The translations under genes were made by a program, and so were the position numbers. The notes below the pieces were generated by a model. The model was not told where the DNA came from. It saw nothing but the letters and a program-made list of their open reading frames with translations, and did no database searches. Positions 25,833-34,233 of a stretch of DNA of 64,000 nucleotides are shown one piece after another. This DNA is from Duganella qianjiadongensis. Its GTDB lineage: Bacteria; Pseudomonadota; Gammaproteobacteria; Burkholderiales; Burkholderiaceae_D. Each line of letters begins with the position of its first letter. Within the stretch, counting starts at the first letter, position 1. The stretch covers positions 496,001 to 560,000 of the forward strand of contig NZ_WWCM01000002.1 of the NCBI RefSeq assembly GCF_009857915.1, read 5' to 3'.

Positions 25833-26867
25833 CTACACGGTCTGGCTTGCCGGCGCGAACAGCCTTCTGCTCTGGCTTCTATCAGACGAAATCTGCTCAT
25901 ACCAGAGACCATCTCGCTTGAAGTAATGCCACAGGTGTTCAGGTACGCTCGGGATAATATCGAGCGGACCGGGACCATACCTGAACAGTTTTCTGTGATC
26001 GGGATGCTGGAAAAGCGGCGCGAATAGCTTCAATTTGGCGGCCGTTTCGCCGGTGAAGCCAAAACGCCTGTAGGCGCACAGGGCCAGGATCGCAGGGCCC
26101 ACCGGATTGTCTAGCGGCTTGTCAGAATTGATTTTAGCCGCATAATTGATCAGCGCCACCGCTTCCTCGTGCGTGGCAACGCGTACCGCTCCCAGCACAT
26201 CGGAGTAGTTATCGGCGTTAGTCAGTGCGTTCCATACTTTTTCCTTGCGCGCCCGAACGGCATCATTTCTGCCCGTTTCAACATCCGCAATACCGGCCTG
26301 TATGCCCCTCACCAGCTCATACTCCGCGAGGTGATCTGCGCTGATAGCATTCTGCCAGAGCGCCACCACCGATCGGATACCTTCTAATATGTTGACGCGC
26401 TCGGCCGTGGGCCTGCCATCAGCCGCGGCATTGCCCTCTATTTGCTGTGTTCTGGCGGCATCGACTATCGTCTTCATGTGCTGCAAAAAATCCATACGCG
26501 CTTCCGGCAGCATGGCAAACCGTATCGTCTGGGCATCCTCAGCTTTTCTGGCGTACGCCAGTTGCTGCAGCAGTTTCATAAACGCCACGTCTTTCTGCTT
26601 GGCCTCGCCATGCAGATAGGCTTCGTAGCGCCCGGCTGCACGCTTGCCCTGCGTAAGTCTGGAACTGAATACGCATTTCAGATGCGTTAGGAGATTGCGC
26701 TGTTCTGGCTTGACAAAGCCCAGACGCGCGAAAGTGGCAGGTTCCACGCTGCAGGTCTGCAGCGACGCTTTGCGGCCGCGAGTGGCAGCGACATGTGGGA
26801 GATCGGTTTTTTTATCGAACCGGAAGCCGTAGGAAAAGACGAAGTCTGGCAATTTAAGAGTGTTCAT
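25833..26867 (-). CDS. Orphan protein of unknown function
   Basis: The protein has 344 residues from ATG 26867; a TTG eight codons upstream is the other possible start, and neither has a clear ribosome site. No signal peptide, membrane helix or known motif was recognised. The protein is mostly helical by composition (many Ala, Lys, Arg, Gln) in its central part, LLQQLAYARKAEDAQ to ALINYAAKINSDKP, and ends with an aromatic stretch (HLWHYFKRDGLWYEQ). Base composition is visibly less GC-rich than the neighbouring genes. It stands alone between a PEP-CTERM gene and the helicase gene. A cytoplasmic or secreted effector is conceivable but unsupported. Confidence 0.65.
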   Translation of the reverse strand: MNTLKLPDFVFSYGFRFDKKTDLPHVAATRGRKASLQTCSVEPATFARLGFVKPEQRNLLTHLKCVFSSRLTQGKRAAGRYEAYLHGEAKQKDVAFMKLLQQLAYARKAEDAQTIRFAMLPEARMDFLQHMKTIVDAARTQQIEGNAAADGRPTAERVNILEGIRSVVALWQNAISADHLAEYELVRGIQAGIADVETGRNDAVRARKEKVWNALTNADNYSDVLGAVRVATHEEAVALINYAAKINSDKPLDNPVGPAILALCAYRRFGFTGETAAKLKLFAPLFQHPDHRKLFRYGPGPLDIIPSVPEHLWHYFKRDGLWYEQISSDRSQSRRLFAPASQTV

Positions 26868-27127
26868 GATGTCGGGTAAGGGTCTAAGCAAGTATCTAAT
26901 GGGATGCCACGCAGACGCAGTCCGCGCATCTACTCGCTATTTCTGTAACCCGAAGACGGCAAAAGTTCAGCTTGCGGCCGCACGATGTGTTGAGGTGCGG
27001 CGCAGCGTTTGAGGAGTGCCGCGCGGAACGCAGCAACTGTCCTGCGAACGAACACGGGGGATGCGGGCCGGCACGCTCGGACCGGCGTGAAGTGGGAACA
27101 ATTCGAAATTTGGCCCTTACATAGCCC
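26868..27127. other. Intergenic stretch upstream of the orphan gene
   Basis: About 260 bases between the orphan gene's start and the helicase terminator. It must hold the orphan's promoter, but no convincing -35/-10 pair was found by eye and no conserved ORF is present. Confidence 0.4.
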
Positions 27128-27156
27128 AAAAAAAACCGCCCGGCATAGCGGGCGGT
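27128..27156 (-). terminator. Rho-independent terminator of the helicase gene
   Basis: An 8-bp stem (ACCGCCCG/CGGGCGGT, 27135-27156) with a 6-base loop is followed on the minus strand by eight T residues (27128-27135 as A on plus). Confidence 0.88.
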
Positions 27157-27178
27157 GATGGTTTCAGCTGGGCCGGGC

Positions 27179-28873
27179 TTAGCCGCGCGGCACGCCGCCA
27201 AGCAGGAAGGCCAGCTTCTGCTTGGGCTTGGGCGCTGCCGCCGAAGCAGTGCTCAGGGTTGCCGTAGTGGCAGGAGCCGGCGCCTTGGCTGGCTCGTACG
27301 GCTTGAGGAACCACGGATCCACTTTTTCTCGGCGCGGTGCGAACGCGCTGCTGCCGCTACGCGGCACGGCACGCTCGCCCATACGGCTGCTGCTGCTGCG
27401 CGGTGCCTCATCGCGGCGGCCACGGCGCTCGCCACGTTCTTCGCTTGCATACGCGGGCGCCGGATTGAAGCCGGCCAGATCGCCACGCTTGATGGTCTGC
27501 TTGATCAGCTTCTCGATATCGGCCAGCAGGCGCTCGTCCTTGTCCGAATAGATCGACAGCGCATCGCCGGACGCGCCGGCACGGCCGGTACGACCGATAC
27601 GGTGCACATAGTCTTCCGCGTTATACGGCAGGTCGTAGTTGATCACGCACGGCAGATCGGAAATATCCAGACCGCGGGCCGCCACGTCGGTGGCGACCAG
27701 AATATCGATTTCGCCTTTCTTGAAAGCGTCCAGCGCCGCCATCCGTTCCTGCTGGCTCTTGTCGCCGTGAATGGCCACGGCTTTCATGCCTTCCTGTTCC
27801 AGTCCGCGCGCCAGACGCGACGCGCCGATCTTGGTATTCGAGAAGATGATCACCTGTTTCAGCTCGCGCTGGCGCAGCAGGTGCACGGTCAGCGCATGCT
27901 TCTGGTTCTCGGCCACCTTGTACACCACCTGCGTCACCTTGTCGGCGGTCTGGTTGGTGCGGGCCACTTCGATGGTGACAGGATTGGTCAGGAAGGTGTT
28001 GGCCAGCTTCTTGATCTCCGGCGAGAAGGTAGCGGAGAACATCAGGTTCTGGCGCTTGGCCGGCAGCAGGTTGATGATGCGCTGCAAATCAGGCAGGAAG
28101 CCCATGTCCAGCATGCGGTCAGCTTCGTCCATCACCAGCATCTGCACCTGATTCAAGGCGATATTCTTCTGTTCGACGTGGTCGAGCAGACGGCCCGGCG
28201 TGGCGATGACGATTTCCACGCCATTGCGCAGCACCACGGTCTGCGGCTTCATGTCCATGCCGCCGAACACCACGGTGGAACGCAGCGGGGTATGCTTGGC
28301 ATAGGCCTGCACGTTTTCCGCTACCTGCACGGCCAGCTCGCGGGTAGGCGTGAGGATCAGGGCGCGTACCGGATGGCGCGCCGGCGAGGTGCTATGGCTG
28401 GCGTGGGCCAGCAGCATCTGGATGATGGGCAGCGAGAAGCTGGCAGTCTTGCCGGTACCGGTCTGGGCCGCACCCATCACATCGCGGCCTTGCAGCAGCA
28501 CGGGGATGGCTTGCGCCTGGATAGGCGTCGGATGTTCGTAGCCCTGCTCGGTCAGCGCGCGCTGGATCAGCGGCGACAGGCCGAAGTCAGAGAAGCGCAC
28601 GCCGGCCGGCGCTGGCGCGGCAGCCGGTGCGGCGACATCCGTTGCTGCGGCCACGGCCGCGACTTCGCTCACGGCAGCGGCGCCAAGCTCGCTGACAACT
28701 TCGACAGAAACGCTTGCTACGCTAAGAACTTCGGCACTAAGGGCGGCAACAGCTTCAACAGCAACTGGCGCGACTTCAACCGGGGTGGCCGCAATTACTG
28801 GCTCGGCGGCAACTGGCACGCTGGCTGGCACTGGCTCGGACACGGTCGGGGTGAAATTATCGGTTTCGGACAT
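27179..28873 (-). CDS. rhlE: DEAD-box RNA helicase, RhlE-like
   Basis: The protein has 564 residues from ATG 28873 (a longer frame to 28924 lacks support). An Ala/Val/Glu/Pro-rich low-complexity leader of about 90 residues precedes the core. All core motifs are present: Q motif (HPTPIQAQAIP), GAAQTGTGKTASF, VMDEADRMLDMGF, FSATF, VATDVAARGLDI and HRIGRTGRAG. The C-terminus is basic and Ser/Arg-rich (GERRGRRDEAPRSSSSRMGER), as in RhlE proteins that act on ribosomes or with the degradosome. The gene is monocistronic with its own terminator. The symbol is by similarity of architecture; several RhlE paralogues are common in this group. Confidence 0.92.
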   Translation of the reverse strand: MSETDNFTPTVSEPVPASVPVAAEPVIAATPVEVAPVAVEAVAALSAEVLSVASVSVEVVSELGAAAVSEVAAVAAATDVAAPAAAPAPAGVRFSDFGLSPLIQRALTEQGYEHPTPIQAQAIPVLLQGRDVMGAAQTGTGKTASFSLPIIQMLLAHASHSTSPARHPVRALILTPTRELAVQVAENVQAYAKHTPLRSTVVFGGMDMKPQTVVLRNGVEIVIATPGRLLDHVEQKNIALNQVQMLVMDEADRMLDMGFLPDLQRIINLLPAKRQNLMFSATFSPEIKKLANTFLTNPVTIEVARTNQTADKVTQVVYKVAENQKHALTVHLLRQRELKQVIIFSNTKIGASRLARGLEQEGMKAVAIHGDKSQQERMAALDAFKKGEIDILVATDVAARGLDISDLPCVINYDLPYNAEDYVHRIGRTGRAGASGDALSIYSDKDERLLADIEKLIKQTIKRGDLAGFNPAPAYASEERGERRGRRDEAPRSSSSRMGERAVPRSGSSAFAPRREKVDPWFLKPYEPAKAPAPATTATLSTASAAAPKPKQKLAFLLGGVPRG

Positions 28874-29177
28874 AATGTGGGTGGCGGCCCTGCGGCGGGC
28901 AGCCCAGCTTTCTTCAATTAACAACCTGTTTGCGCGGCCGGCCCGGCGCTACTGGACAACCTGGGAGAGGTGCGGAACCACCGGCGGAGCGGTAATGCGG
29001 TGAGCACGATACTATAAGCGCCGTAAACTATACCCTAAATTCCGGCAACTGCGCTAAAAAACCCCAGTTTGTGTTAATTTCATTGCATCAATGGCATGTA
29101 TAATAGTCATTCTGCTCAGATACCAATCAATGTTTAGCACGGCGCGTGGCTGCTTGCGCCGACCATGGAAAATCAAC
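28874..29177. other. Divergent intergenic region between helicase and GGDEF sensor
   Basis: About 300 bases hold both promoters. On plus, TATAAT at 29099-29104 fits the sensor gene. On minus, TATAGT (plus 29010-29015 region) could serve the helicase and would give a leader of about 130 bases. No ORF or RNA gene was recognised. Confidence 0.4.
29099..29104 (+). promoter_or_regulatory. Candidate -10 box of the propeller-GGDEF gene
   Basis: TATAAT would put transcription start near 29111. That is downstream of the ATG at 29091 that opens the longest frame, so it supports ATG 29178 as the true start. Confidence 0.4.
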
Positions 29178-32100
29178 ATGCCTGACCTAGCACCAGCCTT
29201 GCGCCGCGTTCTGCGGCTATTTCTTTTTGCCTGTACCGTACTGTGTATCCTGCCCGCCGCCGAGGTGGCTGCCGCCCCCGCCCCTTCCCTGCGCTTCAAG
29301 AAACTCGGCCCGCTCGATGGTGACGAACCGTCCATGCTGTCGCTGCTGCAGGACCGCAAAGGCTTTATCTGGATAGGCACGCATACCAATGGCCTGTACC
29401 GCTACAACGGCTATCAGGCCGTCAAATACATCAACATCCCCGGCGATGCGCACAGCCTGCCCCATGACCGCGTGTCCGCCATCTACGAAGACCAGCAGGG
29501 CACGATCTGGGCCGGTACCCAGAACGGGCTGGCCCGCTTCAATCCCGACACCAACAACTTCACCACTTTCGCGCCCAGCGACAAAGCGCCCAAGAACCAC
29601 CGCATCATCAAGAACATCATTTCCGATGGCAAGGACGGCATGTGGGTGGGCAGCTGGGGCGGTCTGCAGCACTTCAACCCCGTCAGCGGCAAGTTCACCG
29701 TCTACGCCCATGACGACAACGATCCCGACAGCCTGGCCAGCAATGACCTCAATGCGCTGGAACGCGATAGCCGGGGCGGCGTCTGGATCGGCACCTGGCC
29801 GGGCGGACTCGATTATCTGGCGCCCGGCAGCAAGCGCTTCCAGCACCATCAGGTCGACCCCAACCCCGTGCCCGATGCGCGCGTCAACATCGTGCGCGCC
29901 CTGCAGTTCGACCGCAACGGCGCGCTGTGGATAGGCACGGAATCGGGCGTGATCCGCTGGGACGGCAAGAGCGACTGGAGCACCCGTCAGGCCATCGCCT
30001 CGCCCTACAGCCGCATTACCAACTTCAACCTCGACGACAAGGGCACGCTGTGGTGCACCACCCTGTCGGCCGGCCTGCTGCGCTGGAACGACGCCACGGC
30101 CAGCTTCGACCAGTTCGTGCATGCCGCCGACGACCCTTACAGCCTGCCCGGCGACAATCTGCGCGCCGTGCTGCAGGACCGCGCCGGCATGCTGTGGATC
30201 GCCTCCTTCACGGACGGCATCAGCCTGGCCAATCTGAATAGCGAAGGCTTCACCCGCCACGTGCCGTTCCGCATCGACAGCCGCTCCGGCCCGGCCAGCA
30301 ATGCCTTGCTGAGTCTGGCGCGGGCGCCGGGCGGACGGGTCTGGCTGGGCGGGAATGTGGGCATGAGCTTGTACGATCCGGCCACCAGCACGGTGATCCG
30401 CACCTACCATGCCGACGACAAGACCAAGGGCAAGCTCAGCCACTCCATCATCTACAGCATGTATCAGGATGTGGCGGGCAAGGGCCCCCTGTGGCTGGGC
30501 ACTTCCAACGGTCTGAACCGGCTCGACACGCCGGACAGCCCGTTTCAGGTCATCCACTTCGGTAATACCGCCAGCGACTACATCAACGCCATTGCCCCCG
30601 GCGCCGGCGGCATGCTGTGGCTGGCCACCGGCAATAGCCTGATCCGCTACGACCCCAGAACCGATGCGCGCAAGATCTATTACAACGATCCGAAAGACCC
30701 TACCACGCGCGCCGTCAACGGTACCTCGGCCGTACTGGAAGATCGTCAGGGCCGCGTCTGGGCCGGCTCGGAATGGAATGGCGGCGGGCTCGATCTGCTC
30801 GATCCGGCCACGGGCAAATTCCGCCACTTCCGCCACAGCAGCAAGGATGCGGCCAGCCTGAGCGACGACAATATCGCCAGCCTGCACGAAGATGCGCAGG
30901 GCCGCATCTGGGTGGGCACCAGCAAGGGCCTAGACCTGGTGCAGTTCGGCGCCGATGGCACGGTCAGCTTCAAATCCTACGCCGCCGCCATGCGCGCGCC
31001 GAAAATCCTTGCCATCGAGCACGATAGCGAAGGCCGCATCTGGTGTTCCACCATCGCCGGCCTGTACCGGCTCGATCCGGCCAGCGGACAGGTGGCCCGC
31101 TTTACCGCCTCCGACGGCCTGACGGAGGGCTTTACCGTCAACTCCTCCACTACCGACGAAAAGGGCGTGCTGTACTTCGGCGGCGTGCACGGCATGACGG
31201 CCGTTACGCCGGCCAATGTGCGCACCAGCTCGCGCCCGCCGCAGGTGGCGATTACCGACATCACCGTGTTCAACCACTCGCTGCAGGATGGCAAACCGGG
31301 CGAGAACGTCAAGGCCGAGGGCCCCGTCACCGCCCCCACGGCGCTGACCCTGTCGGCCCAGGCGTCGGTGTTCTCGATCGAATTCGCCGCCCTGCACTAC
31401 ACCGAACCGGGCCTGAACCGTTACGCCTACCAGCTCGACGGCTTCGATCAGGACTGGGTGGAAACGGATGCAGCGCACCGCAGCGCCAGCTATACCAACC
31501 TCAATCCGGGCCGCTACATCTTCCGCGTCAAAGCTGCCAACCATCTGGGCGTGTGGAATCCGCAACCGGCTACGCTGGAGGTGACGATTACGCCGCCGTT
31601 CTGGCAGCGCTGGTGGTTCCGCGGCGGGGTGGTGGTGCTGATCGCCGGCGCCCTGTTCCTGCTGTATCAGATCCGCATCCGCCGCCTGACCCGCCATCAG
31701 GCCAAGCTGGAACAGCTGGTGATGGCGCGTACCGCCGAACTGGAAGAATCCAACCGCAAGCTGGCGGCCCTGACCACCACCGACGGTCTGACCGGGGTGA
31801 GCAACCGGCGCGGCTTCGATCTGGCGCTGGAAGCGGAATGGCGCCGTGCCGCCCGCACCGGCCAGACGCTGGCCCTGACCATGCTCGATGTGGACTACTT
31901 CAAGAAATACAACGACCACTACGGCCACCTGGCCGGCGACAGCGCACTGCGCACCGTGGCCGAACTGATCACCAGCCATGGCCGCCGCACCACCGATCTG
32001 GTGGCGCGCTACGGCGGCGAGGAATTCGCCCTGCTGGCCGCGGCCACCGACGCCACCGACGCCTATGGCACGGCACAGGAAATCTGCGCCGAGCTGGCAC

Positions 32101-32282
32101 GCCGCCAGCTGCCGCACGTGGCCTCGCCGTTTGGCGTGATGACCATCAGCATAGGCGTAGCCGCCATGGTGCCGAGCGAGGACAGCACGCCGGACCAGCT
32201 GGTGCAGATGGCCGACCGCGCCCTCTACCGCGCCAAGGAAAAGGGCCGTAACATGGCGCTTCTGGCCATGCCACCTGTCTGA
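29178..32282 (+). CDS. Two-component-type propeller sensor with GGDEF output
   Basis: The protein has 1034 residues from ATG 29178, directly followed by a signal peptide (LFLFACTVLCILPAAEVAAA). Residues about 40-700 are Reg_prop beta-propeller repeats (recurring G-x-IW(I/V)GT and G-LWIAS units), then a Y_Y_Y domain (about 715-790, LNPGRYIFRVKAANHLG), one membrane helix (about 812-832), a short coiled coil and a GGDEF domain with YGGEEF. The inhibitory-site motif RTTD lies five residues before GGEEF. It should sense a periplasmic ligand, often a glycan in this family, and make c-di-GMP. No histidine kinase or receiver domain is present. Confidence 0.92.
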   Translation: MPDLAPALRRVLRLFLFACTVLCILPAAEVAAAPAPSLRFKKLGPLDGDEPSMLSLLQDRKGFIWIGTHTNGLYRYNGYQAVKYINIPGDAHSLPHDRVSAIYEDQQGTIWAGTQNGLARFNPDTNNFTTFAPSDKAPKNHRIIKNIISDGKDGMWVGSWGGLQHFNPVSGKFTVYAHDDNDPDSLASNDLNALERDSRGGVWIGTWPGGLDYLAPGSKRFQHHQVDPNPVPDARVNIVRALQFDRNGALWIGTESGVIRWDGKSDWSTRQAIASPYSRITNFNLDDKGTLWCTTLSAGLLRWNDATASFDQFVHAADDPYSLPGDNLRAVLQDRAGMLWIASFTDGISLANLNSEGFTRHVPFRIDSRSGPASNALLSLARAPGGRVWLGGNVGMSLYDPATSTVIRTYHADDKTKGKLSHSIIYSMYQDVAGKGPLWLGTSNGLNRLDTPDSPFQVIHFGNTASDYINAIAPGAGGMLWLATGNSLIRYDPRTDARKIYYNDPKDPTTRAVNGTSAVLEDRQGRVWAGSEWNGGGLDLLDPATGKFRHFRHSSKDAASLSDDNIASLHEDAQGRIWVGTSKGLDLVQFGADGTVSFKSYAAAMRAPKILAIEHDSEGRIWCSTIAGLYRLDPASGQVARFTASDGLTEGFTVNSSTTDEKGVLYFGGVHGMTAVTPANVRTSSRPPQVAITDITVFNHSLQDGKPGENVKAEGPVTAPTALTLSAQASVFSIEFAALHYTEPGLNRYAYQLDGFDQDWVETDAAHRSASYTNLNPGRYIFRVKAANHLGVWNPQPATLEVTITPPFWQRWWFRGGVVVLIAGALFLLYQIRIRRLTRHQAKLEQLVMARTAELEESNRKLAALTTTDGLTGVSNRRGFDLALEAEWRRAARTGQTLALTMLDVDYFKKYNDHYGHLAGDSALRTVAELITSHGRRTTDLVARYGGEEFALLAAATDATDAYGTAQEICAELARRQLPHVASPFGVMTISIGVAAMVPSEDSTPDQLVQMADRALYRAKEKGRNMALLAMPPV

Positions 32283-32289
32283 GAAAACT

Positions 32290-32514
32290 ATGTCTGAAGC
32301 AAACACACCTGTATCACTGCCCGCCGTCCCTGAGCACGATCCGCAACCGGAGGCACCGCAGCCACCGGCACCGGGCGACTGCTGTCACAGCGGCTGCACC
32401 TACTGCGTGGAAGATATGTATCAGGGCGAGCTGGATCGCTACCGCGTCGCCCTCAGGGAATGGCAGGAACGCCAGAGCGCCGCGCAGCAGAAGGCTGGTG
32501 ACGCCCAAGCGTAA
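32290..32514 (+). CDS. Small Cys-rich oxidoreductase-like protein
   Basis: The protein has 74 residues. A Pro-rich N-terminus precedes GDCCHSGCTYCVEDMYQGEL, whose cysteine spacing and following ELxRYxxALxxW pattern match the small oxidoreductase-like domain (PF09791 type) found in bacteria and eukaryotes, whose function is unknown. It starts seven bases after the GGDEF gene and is probably co-transcribed. Confidence 0.8.
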   Translation: MSEANTPVSLPAVPEHDPQPEAPQPPAPGDCCHSGCTYCVEDMYQGELDRYRVALREWQERQSAAQQKAGDAQA

Positions 32515-32532
32515 GCAGCGGCTGCCGGCGAA

Positions 32533-34233
32533 TTAGCGGCGGCTGGCGGAAAAATCGAACAGCGGCATCAGATCGCCTATCGCCGGACGGTTCAGCGGCA
32601 CATACGGATCCGCCTTGCCATGTACGGGATTGGGCAGATTGTCGCGGCTGCGTGCCGACAGCGGCGGCAGCGACCAGTTGCGCTCGATGAATTTGGCAAT
32701 CGACGCGTGGTCGTAATAGGTGTGATCGACTACACCCTTTTTGGCCCACGGCGACACCACGATCAATGGTATCCGCGTGCCGTCGCCGAAGAAGTCGATC
32801 GGCTGCACATAGCCTGAATCAAAATAGCCGCCGCCTTCGTCGAAGGTAATCAGGATGGCAGTGTTCTTCCACAGTGCGGGATTAGCTTTAACGCGGTCTA
32901 TCACACCGGCCACCAGTTCGTCGAAGCTGGTCTCCATGGCATAGCCGGGATGACCGGAAATGCTGTCGTACGGGGCGATGATGGACACTGCAGGGAAGCT
33001 CGCTGCATCTTTCACATCGACGTAGAACTGCATCAGATCGACCAGCTTGGCCTTGTCGGCGCCCTGCATGGTGGAACTGAAGAAGGTGGGCGTGTCGCAC
33101 ATGCCGCAGTATTCCTTGTCCACCTTGACGCCGTCGTTGCGGCCGCCGCTATACCACTTCCACGACACCCCGCCCGCCGTCAACGCATCGCCGATATGCG
33201 GCATGGTCTGCGGCGGCAGCAGGAATTTGTCCGGCCCCAGTTCCAGCGCCTGCCCCATCGGGCCATAGGCGGGATCAAGGTTGTTGACCATGTAGTAGTG
33301 GCCCGGCGCGCAGTTGCCGTCGTTGAAGGCTTTATATGGCAGCGCCGCCAGCAGCTGGCGGATACCGACCACACCGGGCTGGCTCTCGTCGGCACAGGCC
33401 ACATAGGTGCCGCCACGGTAGCCGTCTTCCGTGTACCAGTTATTGCTACCCGGCTGGGCATCGGGATTTTCGATCAGCTTGGCCGGCGGCGTGGCCGGTT
33501 TGCCGTCTTCCAGATACACGCCCACATCGGCGGTGGCCAGCGCAAAGTAATTGGCCGTGGTGCCGCCCATGATGGGCTGGTGATAATTGTCGGCGATGGC
33601 GTATTGATCGGCCAGCCGCTTGAACAGTGCCGCATCGCCGCGCGCCATATTGTAGAAGCCCATGGCCACGCCGCCCTGCCCCGTCCTGCCGGGCGCCAGC
33701 GGGAAGGGATTGCTGGGACCGGGGCCGGTCTGGTCGCCCACCCAGACAAACAGATCGTTCTTGCCGCCGTTCACCTGCTGCCACATCTGGAAGAAGCGGT
33801 GCGTGGGGTCGCCCGTGTGGGCGCCGTAGCCGACGTGGTGGGTGATCTGGAACGGGCCGTTAGGCAAGTCAGCCGGGAAGCGTGCATCGGGCACGTCCTG
33901 ACGCTGGCCGAAAGCACCGGCCGCCCATGGCTGCGGCAGGGTTGTGTACGCCCCCGTCACCGCAGGGGTAGGCGTGTACGCGCCTTGCGACAGGCCCAGC
34001 TTCTGCGCCGCATCGGCGTAGCGTGGGCCTGGCGTGCCGTCGAGATTGACGATCTTCTTCGACAGCAGGTTGGCAACAGTCTGTCCCCTGCGTGGCTGGT
34101 AGACCCCGTACAGATTATCGAAGGTCCGGTTCTCGCCGATCAGCACGATGACGTGCTCGATCGGCGTAGTGGCCGCTGCGGCGGCCGTGACGTTCAGCGC
34201 ACCGCAGACCAGCGCCAGCAGGGGTGCCCGCAT
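32533..34233 (-). CDS. Secreted phosphoesterase (phospholipase C/acid phosphatase family)
   Basis: The protein has 566 residues with a signal peptide (LLALVCGALNVTAAAA). The PF04185-type signature is clear: HVIVLIGENRTFDNLYG near the N-terminus (metal/nucleophile region), FPAVSIIAPYDSISGHPGYA, and ILITFDEGGGYFDSGYVQP near 460-480. The family includes phospholipase C and AcpA-type acid phosphatases, so it should release phosphate from organic esters outside the cytoplasm. Its ATG overlaps the stop of the TonB receptor by one base (TAATG on minus), so the two are an operon under the Pho-box promoter upstream of the receptor. Confidence 0.92.
   Translation of the reverse strand: MRAPLLALVCGALNVTAAAAATTPIEHVIVLIGENRTFDNLYGVYQPRRGQTVANLLSKKIVNLDGTPGPRYADAAQKLGLSQGAYTPTPAVTGAYTTLPQPWAAGAFGQRQDVPDARFPADLPNGPFQITHHVGYGAHTGDPTHRFFQMWQQVNGGKNDLFVWVGDQTGPGPSNPFPLAPGRTGQGGVAMGFYNMARGDAALFKRLADQYAIADNYHQPIMGGTTANYFALATADVGVYLEDGKPATPPAKLIENPDAQPGSNNWYTEDGYRGGTYVACADESQPGVVGIRQLLAALPYKAFNDGNCAPGHYYMVNNLDPAYGPMGQALELGPDKFLLPPQTMPHIGDALTAGGVSWKWYSGGRNDGVKVDKEYCGMCDTPTFFSSTMQGADKAKLVDLMQFYVDVKDAASFPAVSIIAPYDSISGHPGYAMETSFDELVAGVIDRVKANPALWKNTAILITFDEGGGYFDSGYVQPIDFFGDGTRIPLIVVSPWAKKGVVDHTYYDHASIAKFIERNWSLPPLSARSRDNLPNPVHGKADPYVPLNRPAIGDLMPLFDFSASRR

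Noticed and set aside
27155-28921. 588-codon open frame on the plus strand
   Set aside because: It is antisense to the DEAD-box helicase, with no motif.
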